A stretch of DNA of 64,000 nt from Gottfriedia sp002574545 (GTDB lineage Bacteria > Bacillota > Bacilli > Bacillales > Bacillaceae_G): NCBI GenBank assembly GCA_052180195.1, contig CP197469.1. One strand, given 5' to 3'. A program made the position numbers and the translations under genes. Shown piece by piece: positions 43,528 to 52,200 of this stretch (positions within the stretch are counted from its first letter, which is position 1; each line of letters starts with the position of its first letter). A model generated the notes under the pieces. The model ran no database searches. It saw only the letters and a list, made by a program, of their open reading frames with translations, and was not told the origin of the DNA.

Positions 43528-45642
43528 TTATACTAAAATACGCTCAATCTCGTCTTGGCTAATGGCTTGTTCATAGGCATCTCGATAAAAATTAAACTCA
43601 TCAATTTCAAAAAATTGAACACCAGCTTTTGAGAAATGGCCAATTGTTGATTTATGATCTAAAAGCTTTATAAATTCATTGGGGTGAAGAAATCTAGTCG
43701 CCTTTTTACAAATCAATGCCCCATCAATATAGCAATCATTTACGTAGTTATAGCTATTTCCATTGCCCTTAGCAATAATCGTATCATTCGTGTACTTAGT
43801 CGCTAACATCAAATCTCTTAAATAATTGTCTCCATAATAATGATCTAGATTAATTGGAGCAATATAATTCGAATCAACGAGATCATTTAAGCTAAAGTAA
43901 TGATGGCAGTAATCAATTAGATAGGTTTTTACTTCTCCATAATTGTTTTGATTAAAAATATTTAAATAGCCTTCAAACAAATCGAGTAGGATCACTAGCT
44001 TTTTTTGTTTGATTCCTTGTCTATTGTAAATCGAGATTATTTTTTCATAATCAGCTTTACTTCGAACAATTCCTACTAAAGTAGCAGTCTCTTCATATTT
44101 CTCATATGGCAGATTAATAATGTCGAATAAATCTTCCACTCGATTCGTATATGTATGTTCTTCTAATACTTTTCGCAATGTGAGTAGCCGATTTTTTTTA
44201 TAAAAAGTCTCATCTGTATAATAGTTTGAAAGACGTTGTTTCATGATCTTTTCATCGTCTGTCGCTGTTACAATCTCTCCAAACATTCGATGAATCCCTT
44301 CTGAATGGGAACTAATAATCGGGGTATTACTTGCTAATAACTCAAATACTCTCCGGGCAAACATAGTCGGAGATTTCGTAATACTATTTACATTTAGTGC
44401 TACTTTATAGCCTTTATACGCAAGATCAATTTCATTTTGTTTTAAGTTTCCAACAATAAATGGTTTATACTCATCTGGAAATTGATTAGGACTTGTTGGA
44501 TTATGATAGTTACGGTCATAAATATCTAGCCCGTATTCCTTAGAAGAATCGACTAGCTTCTCCATCGCACTCGTACGCTCAGGAAACTTTTTACCATAAT
44601 ACGCCCCGGCAAAAACTACTTTCTCTTTCCGAGGAATAGATTCAATTGGATTGTGAATTTTCGGTTGAGCTGCAAAAGGTAAGCAATAAACATTTTCACA
44701 GCCTTCATCCATATAGTTTTGAACTGATTCAAAATCAGTCGTGAATACATAATCAAAATGCTTTGCTGTATCAATAAAGGCTTGATAATGGAACGGATCT
44801 TCCTTATTCCAAAAAACGGTCGGGATCTTATGTTCTTTACACCAATAAACTAATTTTAATAGTTTCGTATGATTTCGATGATTTTTCGTACCGATTTTAT
44901 CCTTCCAAGCTCCATCATTCCCAAGCCAGGCAGACTCGCAAAAAAATAAATCTATTCGATGCTTTTTAAATTCCGTCAACCAATTCTCAGGCGTAATTTT
45001 TACAAGTTGAAACTCATAATCAAAGCATCGTGTCGTAAATTCGTCGGCGATAAACCCTACTCGAAAGTCCTTAATTTCTTTCTTTTGTTTGTTCAAGTGA
45101 GAATTGTCTATCGTACTATTTTTATATGAACCCATTAATTTAGCATGGAATAAATGAAGTGTGGCCGCACCTGTCATATAAATAGAAAAAGAAGCCGATT
45201 GGATCCTGCTTTGATTAATTTGAGATAGATCAACTAACTCCTCCATCTGGAAATTGACTGTAATTGCGTTATACTCATGATCTACAAATCGTAGCTCACA
45301 AACTACCTCACACTTACCACTCACAAAGCCCGTAATGCCAAATTTAGTAAATAACTGACTCCTACCTTCATTAAAAAGTAGATCCATTAATTTTTTTTCG
45401 TCTTTATAATCAATAACCGCAGTTTGTTTTATTAGTTTGTTATGAAATAGCGTTTGCTTTTCCTTTTGAAACTTTTGAATCCCTTTACTAACGATAAAAT
45501 CATCAGCTGACAATGGAAGTACCTCATGGTTTTGAAAATAGAAGGGTTCATCCACATTCATTAATTCTTGCAGCATCATCTTCGTGTCATATTTTTCATT
45601 ACGTAATCTAGTAATTTGTTTTTCGATTAATTCTTTTAACAT
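43528..45642 (-). CDS. CgeB-like glycosyltransferase
   Basis: A 704-residue protein. An N-terminal beta-rich region (~1-180) is followed by a CgeB/DUF3880-like Rossmann domain (FRVGFIADEFT near 192) and a glycosyltransferase C-domain (VFAGAYYGKKFPERTSAME, then FARRVFELLASNTPIISS near 420-437). The last ~180 residues resemble an accessory GT-A-like fold. CgeB of B. subtilis takes part in spore-surface glycosylation; this homolog could glycosylate a surface or exosporium protein, or extend a wall glycan. GAGGGG lies before the ATG. It starts 10 bases after a frameshifted coiled-coil gene. Confidence 0.75.
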   Translation of the reverse strand: MLKELIEKQITRLRNEKYDTKMMLQELMNVDEPFYFQNHEVLPLSADDFIVSKGIQKFQKEKQTLFHNKLIKQTAVIDYKDEKKLMDLLFNEGRSQLFTKFGITGFVSGKCEVVCELRFVDHEYNAITVNFQMEELVDLSQINQSRIQSASFSIYMTGAATLHLFHAKLMGSYKNSTIDNSHLNKQKKEIKDFRVGFIADEFTTRCFDYEFQLVKITPENWLTEFKKHRIDLFFCESAWLGNDGAWKDKIGTKNHRNHTKLLKLVYWCKEHKIPTVFWNKEDPFHYQAFIDTAKHFDYVFTTDFESVQNYMDEGCENVYCLPFAAQPKIHNPIESIPRKEKVVFAGAYYGKKFPERTSAMEKLVDSSKEYGLDIYDRNYHNPTSPNQFPDEYKPFIVGNLKQNEIDLAYKGYKVALNVNSITKSPTMFARRVFELLASNTPIISSHSEGIHRMFGEIVTATDDEKIMKQRLSNYYTDETFYKKNRLLTLRKVLEEHTYTNRVEDLFDIINLPYEKYEETATLVGIVRSKADYEKIISIYNRQGIKQKKLVILLDLFEGYLNIFNQNNYGEVKTYLIDYCHHYFSLNDLVDSNYIAPINLDHYYGDNYLRDLMLATKYTNDTIIAKGNGNSYNYVNDCYIDGALICKKATRFLHPNEFIKLLDHKSTIGHFSKAGVQFFEIDEFNFYRDAYEQAISQDEIERILV

Positions 45643-45652
45643 ACATGACCCC

Positions 45653-46065
45653 TCATTTTCTTTTTACATACTTCAAGAGCTTCCAGTATTTCCTAGCTAA
45701 TTTGCCAAACTTTGAATTCCGAAACGTTTCATAATTTAATTGCAGCTTTTGATATTCTTCTTGCAATTTTTCATATTCATACGAACTGACTGCTTTACTT
45801 CGTTTACAAGCACATAATCATCAAGCCCCATCATAAATTCCTCATGCTCAACAATTAAATCCAACCGACGAAATAATTGCTCTTCCATTCTCTTTTCTAA
45901 TTCCATGACTTTATTAGAGAGAATTTCATTTTCTTTCATTAACCATTCATTTTTCCGTACAATATTCGCATCTAGATCCTCAGTCGAAACCTCGAATAAA
46001 CTTGGTTTAAAATTTACAGTTGTTGAATCAACATGACTACTATTCAATAATTGACTATTCTTCAT
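45653..46065 (-). pseudogene. coiled-coil protein of glycosyltransferase operon, frameshifted
   Basis: The frame starting at 46065 (GGAGG upstream of the ATG) reads a helical protein to about LVNEVKQ, then runs into a poorly conserved tail and stops at 45736. From about 45795 another frame continues sensibly as EYEKLQEEYQKLQLNYETFR and ends with SKFGKLARKYWKLLKYVKRK at 45653, a coiled coil plus basic tail typical of glycosyltransferase-associated proteins. Adding one A to the AAA run (minus strand, 45794-45796) would restore about 137 residues. This is either a true frameshift mutation, phase variation or an assembly error. Confidence 0.7.
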
Positions 46066-46085
46066 TTCAAACCTCCAACAATAAG

Positions 46086-46117
46086 ATAAACACCGTATCC
46101 AAGTAAGACGTGTTTAT
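46086..46117. repeat. inverted repeat upstream of coiled-coil gene
   Basis: ATAAACAC (46086-46093) is the exact complement of GTGTTTAT (46110-46117). It lies about 20-50 bases before the start codon of the frameshifted gene and may be an operator or leader hairpin. Confidence 0.4.
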
Positions 46118-46203
46118 TAAAAAGGAAACGATTCTTAATTAGAGATTAACGACTTTTTGTGAAGCTTAATGAGTATCCATGTTAAAATAATGTAAAAAAA
46201 TAA

Positions 46204-46230
46204 CTGCCTTTGCAAATTTTGCGTAGGCAG
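46204..46230 (-). terminator. terminator of rml operon
   Basis: CTGCCT (46204-46209) pairs with AGGCAG (46225-46230), with inner GCAAA/TTTGC-type pairing; TTATTTTTTT follows on the minus strand right after the rmlB stop. Confidence 0.8.
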
Positions 46231-46232
46231 CC

Positions 46233-47246
46233 CTAGTTATTTCCATATTGCTTTTCAAAATAATCTTTATATTCACCTGAAACAATTTTCTCCCACCATT
46301 CCTTATTTTCCAAATACCATTGAACGGTTTGAGCAATTCCAGTATCGAAATGATAAGTTGGCTTCCATCCTAGTTTTTCTAATTTACTAGGATCAATCGC
46401 GTATCGTTTATCATGACCTAAACGATCTTTAACGAATTCAATTAATCCCTCAGATTTACCAAGCTCTTTAATGATCGTCTTAACAACCTCTAAATTCGTC
46501 CGCTCGTTATGTCCACCTACATTGTAAACTTCCCCATTTTCTCCTTTATGCAAAACTAAATCAATAGCAGAACAATGGTCAAGAACATGCAACCAATCGC
46601 GAATATTTTCACCAGTGCCATAAACAGGAACTTTTTGGTCATTTAGAACGCGAGAAATCGTTAATGGAATTAACTTCTCTGGAAAGTGATATGGTCCGTA
46701 ATTATTTGAACAACGTGTGATATTCATCGGAAATCCGTACGTTTCGTGATAGGCACGAACTAATAAATCAGAAGATGCTTTACTTGCGGAGTACGGGCTA
46801 TTCGGTTGTAGCGGTGTATCTTCAGTAAAAAAGGTTGTAGGATCAAAATCTAGATCCCCGTACACTTCATCTGTCGATACATGGACAAATTTCTTAATGT
46901 TTATCGCTTTTGAAGCATCTAGTAAAATTTGAGTTCCTAACACATTTGTTGTCACGAATATACTTGGGTCTGCTATTGAGCGATCAACATGACTTTCTGC
47001 TGCGAAGTGGATGACATAGTCGAATTTCTCTTTTTTAAATAAAGTCATGATGTCGTCACGGTTTGAAATATCAATTTTAATAAAATGATAGTTTTCATTT
47101 TGTTCGATATTTTTATGTTTTGTTAAATCCCCCGCATACGTTAAAGCATCCAAATTGTATATTGAATAAGATGGGTATTTATTGATCATGTATTGAACAA
47201 AGTTTCCACCAATAAAACCGGCACCACCTGTAACAGCTACTTTCAT
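46233..47246 (-). CDS. rmlB: dTDP-glucose 4,6-dehydratase RmlB
   Basis: A 337-residue extended SDR. GGAGFIG at 7-13 binds NAD, VSTDEVYGDL carries the catalytic Asp-Glu pair, and YSASKASSD holds the Tyr-x3-Lys. It makes dTDP-4-keto-6-deoxyglucose, step 2 of dTDP-rhamnose synthesis. It is the last gene of the operon order rmlA-C-D-B, 4 bases after rmlD. GAGG precedes the ATG. Confidence 0.95.
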   Translation of the reverse strand: MKVAVTGGAGFIGGNFVQYMINKYPSYSIYNLDALTYAGDLTKHKNIEQNENYHFIKIDISNRDDIMTLFKKEKFDYVIHFAAESHVDRSIADPSIFVTTNVLGTQILLDASKAINIKKFVHVSTDEVYGDLDFDPTTFFTEDTPLQPNSPYSASKASSDLLVRAYHETYGFPMNITRCSNNYGPYHFPEKLIPLTISRVLNDQKVPVYGTGENIRDWLHVLDHCSAIDLVLHKGENGEVYNVGGHNERTNLEVVKTIIKELGKSEGLIEFVKDRLGHDKRYAIDPSKLEKLGWKPTYHFDTGIAQTVQWYLENKEWWEKIVSGEYKDYFEKQYGNN

Positions 47247-47250
47247 GATT

Positions 47251-48111
47251 TTACTGTACCTCGTCTCTTTTATTTAATTGAACTAAATACCTTGCTAATG
47301 CGTCTTGCCATGAAGGTAAAGATTGAAAGCCATTATCTACTAGCTTTTGTTTTGATAATCTCGAATTTTTCGGTCGAGTTGCTCGAGTAGGGTAGTCTTC
47401 GGATGCAATCGATTTTACGAAAGTTTTTCTGTCTGTTTGTTTGAATATTTCTTTTGCAAAATCAGCCCAACTAGTAAAGCCCTCATTTGTTGCGTGATAG
47501 ATTCCAAATTGATCTGATTTCATTAAATCGATTATGAATCTAGCTAGATCAACTGTATAAGTCGGTGAACCAATTTGATCTCCGACGATCTTTAATTCAT
47601 TTCTTGTTTCTGATAATTTTAACATTGTTTTAATAAAATTATTTCCATTAATCCCAAATACCCACGAAATACGAACGATGAAATAGTTTTCGATGCATGA
47701 TTGAACAACTCTTTCACCCTCATACTTTGTTAATCCATAATAACCGATTGGATCCGGTTGGTCATCTTCATTAAATGGACTTTCACCTGTCCCATTAAAT
47801 ACATAGTCCGTACTAATATAAATGAACTTTGAATGATGTTTTTTCGCAGCTTCAACTAAATAACTTGTTCCTTCTACATTCACATTCCAGCAATTCTCTT
47901 TATCATCTTCCGCTTTGTCTACTGCTGTATAGGCAGCGCAGTGAACAATTACATCCGGTTTAAATGAATCGATAATAGAAGAAACTGATTCCTTTTCAGT
48001 AATATCGAGTTCTTTTCGACCGATTCCTTTTACAACTAAACCATGTCGTTTACATTCCTTAACAACATCATAGCCTAGTTGTCCACCATAACCAGTTACT
48101 AAAACCTTCAT
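47251..48111 (-). CDS. rmlD: dTDP-4-dehydrorhamnose reductase RmlD
   Basis: A 286-residue SDR that reduces dTDP-4-keto-rhamnose to dTDP-L-rhamnose with NAD(P)H. GYGGQLG at 8-14 binds the cofactor, STDYVFNG is a family motif and YGLTKYEGE holds the catalytic Tyr and Lys. The start codon follows GGAG and lies 5 bases after the rmlC stop. Confidence 0.95.
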   Translation of the reverse strand: MKVLVTGYGGQLGYDVVKECKRHGLVVKGIGRKELDITEKESVSSIIDSFKPDVIVHCAAYTAVDKAEDDKENCWNVNVEGTSYLVEAAKKHHSKFIYISTDYVFNGTGESPFNEDDQPDPIGYYGLTKYEGERVVQSCIENYFIVRISWVFGINGNNFIKTMLKLSETRNELKIVGDQIGSPTYTVDLARFIIDLMKSDQFGIYHATNEGFTSWADFAKEIFKQTDRKTFVKSIASEDYPTRATRPKNSRLSKQKLVDNGFQSLPSWQDALARYLVQLNKRDEVQ

Positions 48112-48116
48112 TTATA

Positions 48117-48677
48117 TTACTCCTTATAAATAAAATTATTTTCAGCATCCTTTAATAATGGTGCGGCTTTGTCTTTTTCAGATAATAATGGAGAACTATT
48201 CATTGGCCATTGCACCTGAATATCGGGGTCATTCCAAACAATTCCACGATCACATTCGGGTGAATAGAACTCATCCGCCTTATATTGGACTTCCACATTA
48301 TCTGTTAACGTCATAAAACCGTGAGCGAACCCTTTTGGAATGAATAATTGTTTTTTGTTTTCTGCACTTAACTCGATTCCGAACCATTTTCCGTAAGTCG
48401 GACTCCCTTTTCTTAGATCGACAGCCACATCAAAAATTGCACCCCTTGTACAACGAACTAATTTCGTTTGTGCTTTTGGAGACAACTGATAATGTAATCC
48501 CCGCAACGTTCCCTTCAATGCAGAAAATGATTGATTATCTTGAACAAAATTCAAATCCATTCCAAGATCCTTCATTTTAGAATCATTATATGTTTCCATA
48601 AACCAACCACGGTGATCACCAAAAACAGTCGGTTCAATCACTACAATTCCTTTTATAAAAGTTTCTGTCATTTTCAT
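48117..48677 (-). CDS. rmlC: dTDP-4-dehydrorhamnose 3,5-epimerase RmlC
   Basis: A 186-residue cupin. DHRGWFMETYN near 21-31, LRGLHYQ near 58-64 (catalytic His) and FIPKGFAHGF near 111-120 are the conserved RmlC motifs. It epimerises the 4-keto sugar at C3 and C5. It lies 18 bases after rmlA; GGGG precedes the ATG. Confidence 0.95.
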   Translation of the reverse strand: MKMTETFIKGIVVIEPTVFGDHRGWFMETYNDSKMKDLGMDLNFVQDNQSFSALKGTLRGLHYQLSPKAQTKLVRCTRGAIFDVAVDLRKGSPTYGKWFGIELSAENKKQLFIPKGFAHGFMTLTDNVEVQYKADEFYSPECDRGIVWNDPDIQVQWPMNSSPLLSEKDKAAPLLKDAENNFIYKE

Positions 48678-48695
48678 TGATAATGACCCCTTGAA

Positions 48696-49574
48696 CTAAT
48701 ATTTTATCTCGCCATTTGCAACTTTTCGTAAATAGGTACCATAACTTGTTTTACGAAGCGATTCGCTTAAACGGACTAATTGTTCTTTATCAATCCACCC
48801 ATTAATAAAAGCTACTTCTTCTGGCGCAGATATTTTAATCCCTTGATGCTCTTCGATTGTTTTGACAAAATTTGTTGCCGACACTAAGCTTTCATGCGTT
48901 CCAGTATCTAACCATGTATAGCCACGACCTAATAGCTCAACTTCTAACTCACCTAAGTTTAAATAAGCTTCATTGACAGAAGTAATCTCTAATTCCCCAC
49001 GACTTGATGGTTTTACATTTTTAGCAATTTCAATGACACGATTATCATAAAAATACAATCCAGTAACTGCATAATTTGATTTCGGAACTACTGGCTTTTC
49101 TTCGATGCTCAAAACTTTCCCTGACTCATCGAATTCTACAACGCCAAATCGCTCAGGATCCTGGACATGATAACCGAATACTGTTGCCCCTTTTTCCTTC
49201 ATCGCAGCTTTCTTCAACATACTACGTAACCCACTGCCATAATAAATATTGTCACCTAATATCATCGCAACAGAGTCGTTTCCAATAAACTCTTCACCAA
49301 GAATAAACGCTTGAGCCAACCCATCTGGACTAGGTTGTACTTTATAGTTCAACGAAACGCCAAACTGTGAGCCATCACCTAACAACGCCTCAAAACGAGG
49401 TAAATCTTCTGGAGTCGATATAATTAAAATCTCTCTAATACCAGCTAGCATTAAAGTAGATAATGGATAGTAAATCATTGGTTTATCGTATACAGGCAAT
49501 AGTTGTTTACTAGTCACCATCGTTAATGGATAAAGACGAGTACCGCTGCCACCTGCAAGTATAATGCCTTTTAT
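48696..49574 (-). CDS. rmlA: glucose-1-phosphate thymidylyltransferase RmlA with apparent ATA start codon
   Basis: The enzyme makes dTDP-glucose, step 1 of dTDP-rhamnose synthesis. The essential N-terminal loop is encoded (KGIILAGGSGTRLYPLT), followed by SKQLLPVYDKPMIYYPLS. The codon where ATG is expected is ATA at 49574-49572, 8 bases after a perfect AGGAGG. No ATG, GTG or TTG lies between that site and the GGSGTRL loop; the first ATG (49520) would remove the nucleotide-binding loop and inactivate the enzyme. With ATA as start the protein has 292 residues, a normal family length. AUA initiation, recent start loss or a base error are the options. Confidence 0.8.
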   Translation of the reverse strand: MKGIILAGGSGTRLYPLTMVTSKQLLPVYDKPMIYYPLSTLMLAGIREILIISTPEDLPRFEALLGDGSQFGVSLNYKVQPSPDGLAQAFILGEEFIGNDSVAMILGDNIYYGSGLRSMLKKAAMKEKGATVFGYHVQDPERFGVVEFDESGKVLSIEEKPVVPKSNYAVTGLYFYDNRVIEIAKNVKPSSRGELEITSVNEAYLNLGELEVELLGRGYTWLDTGTHESLVSATNFVKTIEEHQGIKISAPEEVAFINGWIDKEQLVRLSESLRKTSYGTYLRKVANGEIKY

Positions 49575-49713
49575 TGTTAAGACCTCCTAAACATTTAGGA
49601 ATATATATATTATTATGATGGTGGTTAAGGGGTTGTGTAGGTAAACTTCTTAGAGGATCTATGAGTTTGGGGGTAAAGAGTGGTATTTTTGATGAATTTA
49701 ATCAAAAAAAAAA

Positions 49714-49745
49714 TAGACACCGTTAAAAAATTTTAACAGTGTCTA
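49714..49745 (-). terminator. terminator of first LCP gene
   Basis: TAGACAC (49714-49720) pairs with GTGTCTA (49739-49745), with inner GTTAAAA/TTTTAAC; a run of ten T follows on the minus strand. Confidence 0.85.
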
Positions 49746-49753
49746 ACTAATCA

Positions 49754-50707
49754 TTATTTTGTTTCAGCGGGTAACTCTAAATGCTGGCGAAGATCATTTG
49801 AGATAGCGTTTCGTTCCTCTTGCGGAATTAAATAATAGTATATACCATCAATTTTCTTACCTGAACCAGTCACTTGGGATTTACTAATCTTTTTCGAAGC
49901 CTCACGATAATTTTTTTGAATTGCGATCATATCGTCTAACTTAATATTCGTCACAACATTCTTTTGAATCGCTTGTAAAACGGATTGGTAATTTGTTAAA
50001 GAAGAAATGGTAGCTCCTTTTTTGATTACCGCTTCAATGATTTGTCTTTGTCGCTGCTCACGACCAAAGTCACCTCGTGGGTCTAATTTACGCATACGAG
50101 AATACTTTAATGCATCCTCACCATTCAAATGAATTTGGCCCTCCTCAAAATGTACACCACCATAAGTAAAGTCTAAGTCATTAACGACATCAACTCCACC
50201 TACTGCATCAACAATATCTTTAAAGCCTTCCATATTTACTTCAAGATAATAGTCAATTGGAATATTTAAGAAGTTCTCAACTGTATCAACTGACATTTGG
50301 ATTCCACCAAATGCATAGGCATGGTTAATTTTATCTTCTTTCCCTTTTCCAACGATTTCCGTTCTTGTATCACGTGGAATACTAACCATTTTTGTCGTAT
50401 TTGTATTTGGATTAACCGTCATCACAATCATCGTATCCGAACGGCCCTTATCACCAGGACGATGATCGACACCTAATATTAAAATAGAGAACGGTTCTTT
50501 CTTTTCAACACTTATTTCTTCTTCTCGTTTATCTGATTTTTTGATTCCTTTATAAATCGCATCTGTCGTCTTATTTACATTATGGTAAATAGAATACGCA
50601 TAACCACCAATTCCTAAACCGATCACAACTAATACACTGACTACAATTAATACTACTTTTTTTGCCGTTGACATTTTTTTAGCTGATTTTTTTTCTGATC
50701 TAGACAA
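49754..50707 (-). CDS. LytR-CpsA-Psr family glycopolymer ligase, copy 1
   Basis: A 317-residue membrane enzyme with a single transmembrane helix at ~17-38 and an extracellular LCP domain. Conserved residues lie in LGVDHRPGDKGRSDTM, SIPRDTR, NHAYAFGG and the C-terminal arginines of YSRMRKLDPRGDFGRE. LCP proteins (TagTUV) transfer lipid-linked teichoic acid or other polymer to peptidoglycan. It starts with TTG at 50707 after AAAGGAG. A paralog with the same length lies at 52199-53152, with gtaB between them. Confidence 0.9.
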   Translation of the reverse strand: MSRSEKKSAKKMSTAKKVVLIVVSVLVVIGLGIGGYAYSIYHNVNKTTDAIYKGIKKSDKREEEISVEKKEPFSILILGVDHRPGDKGRSDTMIVMTVNPNTNTTKMVSIPRDTRTEIVGKGKEDKINHAYAFGGIQMSVDTVENFLNIPIDYYLEVNMEGFKDIVDAVGGVDVVNDLDFTYGGVHFEEGQIHLNGEDALKYSRMRKLDPRGDFGREQRQRQIIEAVIKKGATISSLTNYQSVLQAIQKNVVTNIKLDDMIAIQKNYREASKKISKSQVTGSGKKIDGIYYYLIPQEERNAISNDLRQHLELPAETK

Positions 50708-50807
50708 TAGTTTTCTCCTTTTATGAACTTTATCTTTAATTAAAAATCCATTATTCCAAAAACTTCATTATATTAATATAAGTTCTACTTTTTCAAATCA
50801 TCCATCT

Positions 50808-51683
50808 TTATTTAACGTTTACTGTTAACATGTCCTTTAAATAATCTAATAAATCTTCTCTTAAATCATCATGTTTTAAAGCAAACTCAATCGTTGTTTT
50901 AATAAATCCTAATTTTTCACCAACATCATGACGCTTTCCTTCAAAGTCATATGCAAACACACGTTGAATTGTATTTAATTTTTGAATAGCATCCGTTAAC
51001 TGAATCTCTCCACCAGCACCGATATTTTGTTCTTCTAAGAACTTAAAAATTTCAGGTGTAAAGACATAACGGCCCATAATGGCTAAATTCGAAGGAGCTG
51101 TACCAGGTGCTGGTTTTTCAACAAAGTTTCTTACTTCGTAGCTTCTGCCATTTTGCATGATTGGATCAACAATTCCATATCGATGTGTTTCTTCTTCTGG
51201 TACAGTTTGCACACCAATTACAGAAGAGAATTTTTGGTCATATTGATCAATTAATTGCTTTAATCCTGGTGTTTCTGCTTCAACAATATCATCACCAAGT
51301 AAGACTGCAAATGGCTCATTCCCAATAAAATTACGTGCGCACCATACAGCATGACCTAATCCTTTTGGTTCTTTTTGACGAATATAATGAATATCAATAT
51401 TTGATGGAGCTTTAACTTGTTTTAATATATCATATTTTTCTTTTTCTAATAAATTTTGTTCTAACTCAAATGAATAATCAAAGTGATCTTCAATTGCACG
51501 TTTACCTTTACCTGTTACGATAATAATGTCTTCAATTCCTGATTCAATCGCTTCTTCTACTATATATTGAATTGTTGGCTTGTCTACGATTGGTAACATT
51601 TCTTTCGGCATCGCTTTTGTTGCAGGTAAAAAACGTGTTCCTAATCCCGCTGCTGGAATAATTGCTTTTCTTACTTTTTTCAT
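50808..51683 (-). CDS. gtaB: UTP-glucose-1-phosphate uridylyltransferase GtaB
   Basis: A 291-residue GalU-type pyrophosphorylase that makes UDP-glucose for teichoic acid glucosylation and glycolipids. AAGLGTRFLPATKAMPKEM near 11-29 is the nucleotide-binding loop, and VLLGDDIV is the metal-binding motif. The GGGGGG stretch before the ATG is an unusual G-only binding site. It is a single gene between two LCP paralogs. Confidence 0.93.
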   Translation of the reverse strand: MKKVRKAIIPAAGLGTRFLPATKAMPKEMLPIVDKPTIQYIVEEAIESGIEDIIIVTGKGKRAIEDHFDYSFELEQNLLEKEKYDILKQVKAPSNIDIHYIRQKEPKGLGHAVWCARNFIGNEPFAVLLGDDIVEAETPGLKQLIDQYDQKFSSVIGVQTVPEEETHRYGIVDPIMQNGRSYEVRNFVEKPAPGTAPSNLAIMGRYVFTPEIFKFLEEQNIGAGGEIQLTDAIQKLNTIQRVFAYDFEGKRHDVGEKLGFIKTTIEFALKHDDLREDLLDYLKDMLTVNVK

Positions 51684-51776
51684 TTCAAAAGTCCCCCCAT
51701 GTTCTTCTCTCTATTTTATATCTATACGCATGTGATTTAATACACAAAAATGTAACTCCATTAAAAAAACTAAAAA

Positions 51777-51791
51777 GGGTACATAATACCC
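51777..51791 (-). terminator. terminator- or attenuator-like small hairpin upstream of gtaB
   Basis: GGGTA and TACCC pair around a 5-base loop; on the minus strand TTTTTAG and a second T run follow. It precedes gtaB by about 95 bases. Confidence 0.4.
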
Positions 51792-52119
51792 TGATGATTT
51801 ACTTCTAAGCAGACAATTTTACACTTCGAAACTAAATAACCTTTACTCTTCCAAGTAAATCCTGCCTTAAATTATTTTTTTAGAATAATATTAGTTAATC
51901 AACAAAACTTATTATAACAATTTCTCAACATTTCGTTAAGTAGTTTTTAATAAATATTTAGATTGACGTTTGCACAAACTAGAGGAAATATCTACATTAT
52001 AATGGTTTAGACCTATTTATATTACAATCATTAAACAATATTGTAACGTTATTTATTATACAAATATAATATTTTTCTACAGATTGGAAACAAGTTTAAT
52101 CAATAGAACATAAAAAAAT

Positions 52120-52157
52120 TGGATAATAGACCTCTTTTTTTAGGCGCCTATTATCCA
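52120..52157 (-). terminator. terminator of second LCP gene
   Basis: TGGATAATAG (52120-52129) pairs with CTATTATCCA (52148-52157), and TTTTTTTA follows on the minus strand. Confidence 0.8.
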
Positions 52158-52200
52158 GTTAACAATTAAACAGTTAACAATTAAACAGTTAACAATTGTT
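52156..52200. repeat. three tandem copies of 15-bp CAGTTAACAATTAAA
   Basis: Units start at 52156, 52171 and 52186; the last diverges in its final bases. The array lies between the stop codon of the second LCP gene and its terminator. Each unit contains GTTAAC. It is probably a slippage-prone spacer. Confidence 0.75.

Larger units (their letters stand above)
51684..52198. other. intergenic region upstream of gtaB
   Basis: This 515-base AT-rich gap holds a terminator and three 15-bp repeats at its right end, and a small GGGTA/TACCC hairpin (51777-51791) that on the minus strand is followed by TTTTT. It should contain the gtaB promoter; TATAAA near 51715-51720 (minus) is a candidate -10. No ORF is supported. 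Confidence 0.5.
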
